This document shows positions 51,401 through 62,024 of a stretch of 64,000 nt of DNA, one piece after another (within the stretch, counting starts at the first letter, position 1; every line of letters begins with the position of its first letter). This DNA is from Rhodamnia argentea. Its lineage: Eukaryota > Streptophyta > Magnoliopsida > Myrtales > Myrtaceae. A program made the position numbers and the translations under genes. The stretch is taken from assembly GCF_020921035.1 (NCBI RefSeq), contig NC_063153.1, forward strand, positions 7,440,001-7,504,000. The letters run 5' to 3'. The notes beneath the pieces are model-generated. The model was not told where the DNA came from and did no database searches. It saw only the letters and a list, made by a program, of their open reading frames with translations.

Positions 51401-52630
51401 ATGAGACTCTGATTCAATACATGCAACCCGTGAGAGTACAAGATTAGTTAACCCACTATATGAATTCCAAAAATTTCCAAATTAATATATGTTATAGTCT
51501 AGGTGTTACCTTCGACTTTTATGTTTTTCATTAAGTTAATAGAAGTGCACATAAAGAAGTACATAAATAACAAGCACAAAATAGCTTAACCCATATTAGA
51601 ATTAGTTTTAGAATAGCTTCATAAATCCACATGCATAGCCCTTTTACACCAAGATCCATCACATGCAGCACTATAGGCTTATCATGACTTTCATTTCTTA
51701 TCAATACCAAGCCACAAGTTTCAAATGAACTATAATCTAGCCACACAAAATCATATTGAAGTAACAAAAATATGAGAAACTCGCCTTAACCTAGAAACAA
51801 CACAACCCTCAAAGCCTCTTGAGAGCAAGATGATAGTGTAAGTGAATCTTGAAAATTAAAGTGGGGCAAGGGGAAGAGAGGGAGGGTTTAGGGAGGGTTT
51901 TGGGGGGGGGAGGGGGAGAGGAGGGGAGAGGGGCGGCGTTGGGTAGGGTTTGGCCACATCAAGAGGAAGATGGGTGAGAGATATTGAGTGTAAGCCTTAG
52001 TTTGTCATAAAATCTCATTGGGCACCATGGGTGGTGTGAATAATAACTTAGGGTGAAATCATGGAATCACTTGAGTGAAAAATTGGCCTATTTTTCAAGG
52101 GGGTGGCCGGCCATATGGGGTGGGAAATGTCCATTTTTCCCTATTAATTTAATTATGCATACTATGCACATTAAACCTTAAATTAGACTATAGTTTTCCT
52201 TATGATTACTAATTTAAGGTTTAATGTGCATAGACTATAGTTTTCCCTATGATTACTTAGCATTTTCAGTTTACATATGAAATTAATGCCATAATAATGT
52301 AATTTAATCACGTGACATGTTCCAATTATTAACCCACAATTTTAATTCTAATACCGCCATACTATGCTCTTGGCAATTTAGCTTTGGAGGCCAAATTAAC
52401 ACTGTAGTCCCTTAATGCTCTTAATAAATTTAATTTGTGATAAATCAGTATTTAATCTATCACCGCAATCGCATTTAGTCGGTTAAAAGAATACCGGATA
52501 ACACATTCATACTATCGTCACTTTGTATTTTTCACTCTATGGGGCGAGCTAGTGCTATCGAACTTTAATGAACTACATGACATGTTCCAATTAATGTCAA
52601 GTAATTCAATTCTAATATTGTAATCGCCTT
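48415..52630. other. Repeat-rich spacer upstream of the EEP gene
   Basis: A (CT)n tract (48429-48471) lies just upstream of the EEP start on the other strand and is probably in its leader. At 49195-49400 is a GC-rich block with a 74-base imperfect tandem repeat ('tggctttcaagggcg' at 49251 and 49325). From 49500 to 52630 the sequence is AT-rich and looks like old transposon-derived DNA without coding capacity. It includes degenerate ~180-base repeats (51105-51590) and a G-rich stretch (51860-51950). No gene was recognised. Confidence 0.5.
51105..51590. repeat. Degenerate ~180-base tandem repeats
   Basis: Three successive units share 'ccaaaaattwccaaattaatatrkgttatagtcta', 'cttyaacttttatrtttttc' and 'agtgcacagtaaga' blocks, beginning near 51106, 51279 and 51466. 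A weaker fourth unit may start near 50930. Such arrays occur within old long terminal repeats, but no paired terminal repeat was found here. Confidence 0.55.
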
Positions 52631-54520
52631 TAATTAGTTAAGCGAAATTCGGGATGTCAAAACTTCACAGGCTGGAAGGTTGGACCTTTCTTTGAGATTA
52701 ATAACATGGCTACTTTGGGTTCTTATTTGAAATAAGGTTCGGTTCCGACCTTTATTTGAGAAAATGAGAGTACTTTGTAACCTTTTTTTTGGAATTTTCC
52801 CTAAATCATGCGGTAGGTTCCCAATTTCTTTGCCTTGTATAACTAAAAATAATGTCATCGTTGAGGAGTTTCATAAAATATTAATAATCTAGGCACTCCT
52901 CTTCCTATTTCTGAATCTTCATTCATATAAAATACTAAACCACTCCATGGGGAATGGCTAGGTCTCATTACTTTTCTGTCTAACAATTCTTGAATTTCTT
53001 TTTTTTCAGCAACTCCCTTAAAGTCTTCATTCATATGGATTGCTCTAGACCTACTGGGGGCTATTTCTCTCATCGAAACAAGTAAGTATATGTGTCTTTC
53101 TTTCCCAAAATGTGTTTGGAACATCTACACAAGTTCTTTATTGTGTAATCTTCTTAAAAAAAATTTCTGTTGTATTCTTCGATTTTGTTTCTTTTAATTT
53201 GTTCTGTCCATTTGGTATTCAATTTCTTCAGATTTTCCTTTTATTCTATTTCTGTTTACAATACTTGTATCTTTGACTTTTTTGGTGGTTTGATAAATTC
53301 TAGTTTTCTCTTTTCGTAGTCTCAAGTTTTGATGAGTTATTCATGATTCATCTGCACGAAAAGTATATATAACGTGCTTATAAATCCAGTTCCTAGGATA
53401 GCATCTTGGTTTAAATCCTTGATTATTACGAAATGTAGTAAACACATGTTTTTTGCAAGTATACGTATATGATAAAATCCAATATTCGGAACTATTATTC
53501 GCGCCTAATAACTTCATCATGGCATAATACGTATATGTTCTAGGAACTAACCCTTCTACTAAGCAATTTGCATCCGATTCGGTGTCCGCTAATACTGTCG
53601 TTTTTAATTTTGGTTAGATGCTAATGCTATCGTTTCGAATCGGTAGCTTCAATAACTACTGAAATTAATTTTCTACACCTTTTTAAAAATCTCCGCTTGT
53701 TTGGAATTGATTTTTAGTTTCAATAATTTTCAGAGCTTGAAATTCTCTGAATCAATTTTCCTTTTTGTTTTTTCTTCTTTTCATATTCATCAAACTCTTC
53801 AAAATCTTCTCATTTAAACTCTGATGCATCATCCTCTTCCCCTTGAGAAAAAATTTCCTTGTTCGACAATTTGAATCCTAAGTCTTAAATCCTTTACTTC
53901 TTCGTAAAATTATATGCTTCTGGTTCCTTAATTTAATTTGTTCTTAAAATAAAAATCTCAAATTACATCCAACGTGACATATTTACTTTGAATTTCTATT
54001 TGTGACACCGTAAATCTCAAATTTGTACATGGATAACACATTCCAAAAATAATTCAAAAGTTCCATCATTTTGCATGCTGAGACTGGTTCTTCATCAGTA
54101 CTGTTGCATAATCCGTCCTAAGTTTAGAGGTTCTTCTTTTCTGGTGTGTATATCTGTGGTCTATTGCAATTTTCTAAACATGTTTTTATTATTATTTATT
54201 CAGAATTCCTATTTTGCCTATCCATTAAACTAGAACCTGTCTATGAATTAAATCAGCAAACGAATGTTTTAATTAATGCTAGTTATGATCTATTATCTGT
54301 CAACGATTTATATATTCTTTGCCCATTCCCTCCTCTAGACTTTCAAGGATATAAAGCTTGTCCATATAAACAGATAATCCAATAGAGTTGCTGATTTGAT
54401 TGTAAAGGCACAGTGTAATAACCGATTGCCTCAAAATTGGGTGTTGAATCCCCCTACAGCCCTTTCAGAGCTTCTTTGTTTAGAAGCAAATCAAGTGTAG
54501 CCACAAACTTATTTCTAGTA
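52630..54520 (-). mobile_element. Endogenous pararetrovirus fossil (Caulimoviridae)
   Basis: Minus-strand translations between about 52855 and 53125 resemble the reverse transcriptase start of plant caulimovirids (blocks like 'IQELLDRKVMRPSHSPWS' and 'RGVPRLLI'). Sequence upstream in the same orientation has protease/polymerase-like blocks, and 54150-54500 recalls a movement protein. Florendoviruses and petuviruses are common endogenous relatives in eudicots; assignment below family is a guess. The copy is partial and clearly broken, with many interruptions in every part, so it is old and inert. Its limits are approximate. Confidence 0.6.
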
Positions 54521-54599
54521 ATAAAAGTCTTGTTTTTTTGACAATTTTTTTTTAACTTACACGGCGCGACTAGGACAATAATCATATGTAATAGAAATA

Positions 54600-55160
54600 A
54601 ATCCAAACTAATACGCTTGTGCTATATTTACATCAAATTAAGTTTTGTGTTACAGAAAATCTCAAAGTAGTACATCTGTAAACTCTACCCTTCTTTAGCC
54701 TCCAGCCAATATCTTCTTTAAAGTGTTGACATAGATGAAGCACATGTGGCAAACAACTTAGATTATCAGCGGGAGATGTAAATTAGACATAAAAAGTCAA
54801 CGCAAAAGGTCTCCTAAGGGACATCGTTCTAGGAAAGCCATATTTGACGAAAATGAACTGAGATTGGGAAACCTACTAAAACAATTTGCTAATTTCGCCT
54901 AAGAGCTCTCTCAATTTTCGAATTTTATGATTATATCGGTAATCTTCCAAGCGGGGTTTGAAGTATCCGCATTATTGGGTAGAATACCTTCTGCTGTGGG
55001 TTTGGTCCGCCAAAGGAAATATGTTGACGTCCTTAATTATTCCCAAGATTTGTGCTAAGGTTTTGGCACGTTTGGCATGGGTATATCAAATTTCGGATTT
55101 TTTGTCACACGAAAATTAATTTGGAGTAAATGTGGTATTGGCATAGAGTCTGCAATTATT
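54600..55160. mobile_element. Inverted-repeat element upstream of PSMD9
   Basis: The left arm (about 54612-54700, 'gctatatttacatcaaattaagttttgtgttac') aligns with the reverse complement of the right arm (about 55075-55140, 'ccacatttactccaaattaattttcgtgtgac'). The interior is non-coding. Related half-units are seen near 24715-24840. Confidence 0.5.
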
Positions 55161-55699
55161 TATGAGTTTAAAGTAATTGATTGTGTATTTAATTTTTAAG
55201 TTCCGTTAATTTCATGAAAAATAAATTATTTGTAAAAATGATTTCGATTTACAAAAGGGAGTGCAAAAAAGTAGTGATTTTTTTTTTTTGAGGGGGTTCG
55301 AAGTAGGGAATTGGAAAGTACGTCCTTTTTAAGAAATCTGGCTGTGATGGCAATACTCTAATTATTTAAGGATATAAAGGGCAAAAACGTAATAAAAAGA
55401 TTTGTTTCTGCCTATGAATTCTGCGGCGGAATGCAAATGAGACAGCGGCGCCGGTTGGGGGTTTTCGTGTATCTCTTGAAAGTTGAGGATAAATGTCCTC
55501 TGCGTGTTCTTCAAGTTTTACTTTTTCGCTTACGATGGAAATGATGAACGCGTTCGAGCGACTTCTCGTCTAAGGCGGTGCCAAAACTTCTCTTGGGCCT
55601 CGCTCTCAGTGCCTCCTCCCCAAAAGGGAAGAAGAAATCTTCCTCGTGTAGTAATCTGCAGCTTCTGCAATTCAGGAACGTAAGACAGCAGAATCGACA
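55161..55699. other. Upstream region of PSMD9
   Basis: AT-rich sequence with a poly-T run near 55278-55290, followed by a GC-richer leader from about 55420. No other feature was recognised. Confidence 0.5.
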
Positions 55700-58600
55700 A
55701 TGGTGGGGACGGATCTGAAAGCAGAGACGATGAAGCTGATGGAGAAGCGGACCGCCATCGAGGCCGAGATGAACGTCATCATCGAGCGCCTCACCCGGCC
55801 CGGCGGTCCCGGTCTCTCCGGCAACCTCGTCGATTCTGAGGTACCCATGAGAAAAAAAAAATTAAAAATTTAAGACTTGAAAGAAGATGGGTTCGAGCGA
55901 TTCTCAGATCGTTCGAATTTGTCTGTCTGAATTTTCGGGTTCTGCTTGGTGTGCAGGGGTTTCCTCGCACGGATATTGACATTCCAGTCGTGCGAGCTGA
56001 GCGTCGCCGTCTTTCCGGTACTGTGTTGGGCTCGCTTTGGATTCACTCTTTTTGCAGCTTGGTTGCGAGAGTAATTAGATTACTGCGTGGTCGCTACAGA
56101 AATTTGTGAATCGAAGGTTGAGGTTGATGGGAACTCGGCTAGTAGTGCTGAAGTTTTTAGTTGGTTTCTTGATGAGCTAGTGAGCCTTGCTTTTTGAGAG
56201 TAGACTCCAGTTTGGTCGATTACGTTAGGGCCTATGGATATTTTAGTTTTGCGGCAGAGGCAGTCTGTTTTAGCATGTGTCTTGGGGTTGTACCGTCTCT
56301 TGAGTTCCGTTTGTGTGTTGGGTGGGTTGGCATACTATGATGAGATGTTCTTTTGATTGCAGAGCTTCGGAATGACCATAAAGAGATTACTGATAAACTT
56401 GATGAGAATATACAAGTCCTCCATTCAGCTAGACTTGCTCCCAGATCGGCACCGGCTAAGGGTTCCGGTAGGGTGCTCAAACACTCATGTTACTTTGTTC
56501 ATCTTCTAGCAGGGTCTGACCTTATGTTTTGCTGGAATGACCTCGTTTGGTTAATAGGATTATTACTTCCTGTGACAGTTTACAAATTGCTTTCTGGTGA
56601 GAATATGATTTCGGTTGCTTATGCTGTGTGGTTTGGAAGCTCATGATGCTGAGAAGTCCAGTTTTACGGTTTCCATTTTCTTTCATGTCTTGTGCATTTT
56701 TCTGCATATGCATTGGGTTTGTGGCTAGTCTGACTAGTTACGCATCTGCTTTTACCTGGTTGTAAACTCTTAAATTGGACTGAGAGAACTATTGAAGAAA
56801 TCAAGAGCTTGTTCATAGAAAGAACAGTGAAGTACTTCTTTCTAATGAAAGGGTTATGTATATTCCTTTAAACGGATATATGTTGGCCTCTAGGATGAGT
56901 AACTATCCCTGCCCATTCAGTCATGCGCTCAACATCTGTTGATCCACATCAATTAGATAAGTACAGTTATCTTCCTGATTGCTAAAGCATTTAGCCCTGC
57001 ATTTGATCAGGTTATTGTGAAAGCAACGCATTTTGATCACCTTGTTATTCTTTTACATCTTGAACTATCAAGAGATTTGATTGAGATGACTCCCACTCTG
57101 TAGGCATTCTACAATAGTGGGTCAACAATTATTCATATAGTTGTTTGATGCTTTTACCATTTGAAATAAACCAAATCAAGTACCATGCAGTGGTATGCGG
57201 CTTGCATTCACCCTGGCTTTTTTTTTCCTCTGTCCTCTTTTTTATTTGAAGGTGGTGCTGTGGGATTGGATCTTACAAACACATCACATGTTGACGCAGC
57301 AGCATCAGAATCTTCGCATAATATTGCACAAAGAGATACTCCCACTGACATGGATGTTGTGATACTCAGCAGACCCTTTGCAGTAGTTGATGAAATAACT
57401 GATGGTTCACCAGCAGCAGAGGATGGTTTGCAGCTGGGTGATCAGATTGTGAAATTTGGAAATGTTGAATCTGGGGATAATTTGCTCCAAAGACTCTCTT
57501 CTGAAGCTCAGGCAAATCAGGGCCATGCTTTAACTTTGGTGGCTATGAGGCAAGGTGAACCCATCAACTTAACAGTGACTCCCCGAGCATGGCAAGGCAG
57601 AGGTTTACTGGGGTATGTGATTTTCTTTCTTCCAATTCATTTGTCGTTGTTTAGTCCAGTCTGTGGCAATGCTTTATGTTTGTCTTTTCTAGGTACGCTA
57701 AGAGGGTCCTACTCAGTGATTCTGCTGAATGACCTTTAGAATTGTTTCCTGCCCCTTGAAGAAGAAAATAGCATTATGAACAAATTGATGGACATGTGAT
57801 ATAAATAAGCTGTGAATGTGCTTCAGACTTTTATGCTTTGAAGTGAAGCGACCATCACAAAGCAGCTTTGAGCTATAAGTTTGATTAAAGAGCTTCACAT
57901 TATATGAGATACCCAGTCCAATCTTGTACTGTGACCCAGTGCATTTGTGATAGTCGGGTATTAGTTTGTCCTTTGTTCTATGAAAGATCTTATTAAAGAC
58001 ATAATTATCATTTTTTGTTCTTGTAGCATGGCTTTTGCATCTCCTCTTTGCTCTAGGATAGAAAAAATGGAGGAATAACAGCAAAGCAACTCAGAGCTCA
58101 CAACCCCAAATCAGCAAATGCCACAACAAAATCCTTGCCTAGTAAATGTTAAAATAAAAGGAGAGAAATGATAGCTCCTTTAGATGGCTTCTAGGTGGCT
58201 TCTTATAGTTCCAGGAAAAACATAGTTATATGAAGTTTTCTTAGTGGTGTCCTTTCATTTCATCGTAGAGTGCAATGCCGTATCCAATTTTCCCTGGGAA
58301 ATATTACTTTCTATAGTGACTGAAAGATAGTTATATGAAGTTTTCTTAGTGTTGTCCTTTCATTTCATCTTGGAGTGCAATGCCATATCCAATTTTCCCT
58401 GGGAAATATTACTTCCAATAGTGACTGAAAGATGCACATTTTTCAAGTGTATATGGATTCTGCCTTAGCTATTGGTATTGTAACCCTGATGCTTTCCTGT
58501 GTCATTAAGTGTTGTTATGAGCACTGTAGGTGTTCAGTCACCGATATTGCAAGAACACTCACTGCTTACTGAAATCAACATTTGTTTGCCTACATTTTCT

Positions 58601-58933
58601 CATACATTTTGCTTTTGAATTCTTACCTAACAATTTTACCGACTAAGTTGCTGTAACTTTTTGGAGAAGGATGAAGCCTTGGGAAAGTGTTCACAGATCT
58701 CCCAAATCTCAATTCTATGATAGGAAGGGATGCATATCCAATGATTTATGGCAACTGCTTGCACTTTGCTCTATCTATGGAAGCACAAATAAACAAGAAT
58801 CTTATATATATGTTGGCTAGGCACATCGTAGAAATGCCTTGATTGCAAAATTGTATCACGACCATGTTACTGGGTCTCAAAAGGAATAACACGTAATTGG
58901 AATGCTTGCAGGTGCCATTTTCGGATCTTATGA
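55700..58933 (+). CDS. 26S proteasome assembly chaperone PSMD9/Nas2 homologue
   Basis: PSMD9 (p27, yeast Nas2) is a PDZ protein that chaperones assembly of the proteasome base by holding the Rpt5 tail. Five coding exons: 55700-55840, 55957-56017, 56363-56467, 57252-57612, 58912-58933. All are in phase and give 229 residues; Arabidopsis At5g57950 is about 227. An N-terminal coiled coil (about 1-95) carries ETMKLMEKRTAIEAEM and the conserved GFPRTDIDIPVVRAER block. A low-complexity linker follows. The PDZ domain (about 140-215) includes FAVVDEITDGSPAAEDGLQLGDQI. The last exon encodes only the tail GCHFRIL, which is the family's usual ending. Intron 4 carries a 105-base tandem duplication. The weak acceptor TTTGAAG of exon 4 is fixed by phase. 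Confidence 0.95.
58223..58437. repeat. 105-base tandem duplication in PSMD9 intron 4
   Basis: Two copies of a unit that opens 'tagttatatgaagttttc' and closes 'tagtgactgaaaga' lie head to tail at 58223 and 58328. They differ at only a few positions. Confidence 0.92.
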
Positions 58934-61900
58934 CATGCTGTGTCTGCAAGTACCCCCAGAGAGGTTTTTTAACAGGGCGCGAGGTGCGCTTCAAAGGATG
59001 TCTCCAATACTGGTCTCCTCTTTTTGTTGACAAAACATCTCATTTAATTATGAAGTTCATGTTTGGTCAATGAAAAACAAATTATGCAGTTCATGTACTT
59101 TTTATGAGTTTGACTTCTTCACATGTTTGCTGGTAAATGTGATACACAGTTTTCTCTAGGATTGAGCAGCAGATGTTCGACCAGTTACATTTAGAATTCA
59201 CAAGTTTTTTACTTTGGCTTTGGGTCTACTGCTGGATTGCAACTGCTCGATTCATCTTTAGTGACTGCTGCCAACATGTTGGAGAAAACTATATTATGTG
59301 GAATGAATGTGCTGTGAAATGGTATCAATTTTTTTTTCCGTGATATTTTCCTTTTTGGGATTAGTTTCAGAAGCTGAAGCATTTGATTTTGGCTGGTGAT
59401 GTTCATTGGCATGTTCTTGTGGGGACGGAAGGGGTGATTTGAGTTAGAAACTTTGGTGGTTGTATGTAATTGGATAGGTTTTGTGCAAGGTTTGAAGGAA
59501 TAATTGCGGGCTAAGTCCTTAAACCTGTTAACTTCACGCTTTTGAGTCATAAAACTCTCATTTTATTCATTTGAATCTTAAAATTTGCAATTTGGAACTA
59601 TGGTTTGAGTGCTTTCTTCTGTCGATAGAAGGATGGAAGGACTCAATCTCATGCTTGAAAAGCACAATATTATTATGTGGATCGAAGAAATTTATAATTG
59701 GATGGCTCTCCGTTTTTCTTGAGTAAATTCAGGAACTTGTTGATGGGATTTCCGATTTCGATTTTTGGATCGGAAGTAGTACGCAATCGAGAACCGATGA
59801 CCCTCTACAAATTTTTGTAGGGAACAATTGCAAAATCTTCATTGCTACACAAGGAATATCCAAAGTAAAATTCAATGCACGACATAATTTGGTCTTGTGG
59901 ACAGCAAATACGCAAGAAGCAAGGTAATAGCCCATTTCAGAGTTCACCCACCAAGAATTAATCTTCAAAAAACATGGGAAACATGTCTCTTTACAATTAG
60001 CATTGTAGTTATAATAATTAGTTACCCAAGCTAGGGTACCGGTGTAGTTAAGCACTAAGGCCTTCCTCTAGGAGTGCCCTGCCATCAAGTGGGAAAAGAC
60101 TAACTAAACCCTCACGAAACCATGAAGAAGTTGGAATAACTCAGAAAGAGAGTGGCGCCTAGCCATTGAGAGCGTTTGTTGTTCTTGTAGAGGAACTGTA
60201 TGATCTTGGACTGGCCCCTTTCGCATGACCTAGAAAGAAAAGAAGTCCGTGCTACTATAAGGCCTCTAAACTCCTCCTTCAGGACACTGTTGCCTTGCCC
60301 AAAGGGACGGGGTAGCCCCAACTTCCATAGGTCTTTAGTTCGACTTCCTAATGAGAATTGAGGTCCTTGTGCAGGCATCTCATCCTTAAGACTTGCTTGC
60401 TCTGTATGGAGTGCCCCATGGTTTCTCGAGTGCTAGCTGCAGAAAGGAGTGCAATCAACTAGGGCGCTATTGGCCACTAACCACACGCTTGCCAGCTCTT
60501 CGGGCTCCGCGTTTCAAGTTTGTTATCCTAACTATCTCCTCTGCTCCACTGTCTTTCTCGCCTCTTTCTCTGTATTGCTTGAGCCTGGGCTTCAAAGTCA
60601 GAGCCTTCCCTGTTTCACCCATTGATTGCCACCAACCTGCTGTTTGAGCTCATCAATCGAAATGGCGAGGATTGCTAGGTGGGGGAAAGCGAGAGACCTT
60701 GCAGCGGTTAAGCCGATAACAAGATTTCGCGAGACTTTGCTTGGCAAATGTTTTCTCCTTAATCTCGTCTTTTTGACGAGTCATGACTTGTTTGTCGCTT
60801 CGCGACATTTTCGAAACTCGTCGATGAACGTCCTAAACCTACTCTTCAACTCGTCTACTCAATTCCCCAGCAGGCAATTCATCCTCCAACACTCTCCTTG
60901 TCCCGTTCTCTCGCTCTCTCATTTCTTCAACTCCATGATCTTCATCAATCAAGCCCTTCTTCATATCGCTCTCCTTAGTATCTTCGTCCCTCGGGATGAC
61001 GTCGTTGGCTCCACCAACTGATTCGGCCGATGGACTCATGATAGATGTCTTTGGCCGGAGACGAGGGTGTGGCCCTGAGCCTCAATTTGCCGATGAGGGA
61101 CACGGCAATGGCGTGTTGACCACCATGAAGAGGCACTTGAAGCGAAGGCAGGTTGATCTTTCTATATATTCCTACACACTCATTACAATACTATATATCA
61201 TTAAACATTATTTAGTAATTCATTTTACTATCATTATCATTATTATAGCTAATATCATAAGAGCAGGTCGCTGCGCAAATTATATCCTTTCATTATTTTT
61301 CAGTATCTTTAGGGATTCGAATGTTGAGGACATGCGGCATAAGTTTCTCATAACTAATTGCCGACTCCTATAGCTTTTTGACATTTGATCAATAAATAGA
61401 GACATGATATCGCTGTATATGCAACTTATATAATCTTTTTTTACTCTTCTATTGTTTATCGGTAATTCAATAATTCTTTCTACACAACAAATTATTTCCT
61501 TGATACAGTAAGTGAGAAGTATTTGTTTTTTTTTTTTAGGTAAGGAAGTGAGAAGTATTTGTTGGTCTTTGGACATTTGGGAAATTGCTAAAGAGGAGGA
61601 GAAAATGCGTTCCAAATTTGATGTAGAAATAATCCAAGAACCCGGCCGTATAATACATCCTAACTTGTCTTGAACATGTAGCATTTGGCCTGCGCATCTC
61701 CAAAACCATTACGACTGCAGATCAAATCTTGAACCACACCGAGTTCTCGTGTCGAGCTTAGCAAAACATATCCATCCGGATGATAAATGCAATCATGCAT
61801 GCGCTATTTCTTCATTCGCTAAATGTCATGACTTTATGTGCACACTATCCTCTTCTCCACTATTTAAACAGATTCTACAGGGCATTTGAAGGGGAAATAT

Positions 61901-62024
61901 ACAGGTGCCCACTGAGAGACTACAACAGAGAGACATAAATCGAAATAAATACATACTGGGAGAAAAAAATAGAATTTCAAACCTGGCAATTAGTTCTACA
62001 CCAGTCCAGAACTCTCTTCACTTT
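58934..62024. other. Spacer between convergent PSMD9 and WRKY32
   Basis: The ends are probably the two 3' UTRs. Between about 59700 and 61050 the sequence is less AT-rich and has several mid-sized open frames on both strands, but none shows a domain, homologue or splice pattern I recognise. From 61150 to 61560 it is very AT-rich with poly-T runs. I see no supportable gene. Confidence 0.5.

Noticed and set aside
49500-52600. An intact LTR retrotransposon
   Set aside because: No paired terminal repeats and no gag or pol domains were seen. Composition alone is not enough to call one.
59729-60378. Organelle DNA inserted in the nucleus
   Set aside because: Composition prompted the idea, but I recognised no organelle gene or tRNA in it.
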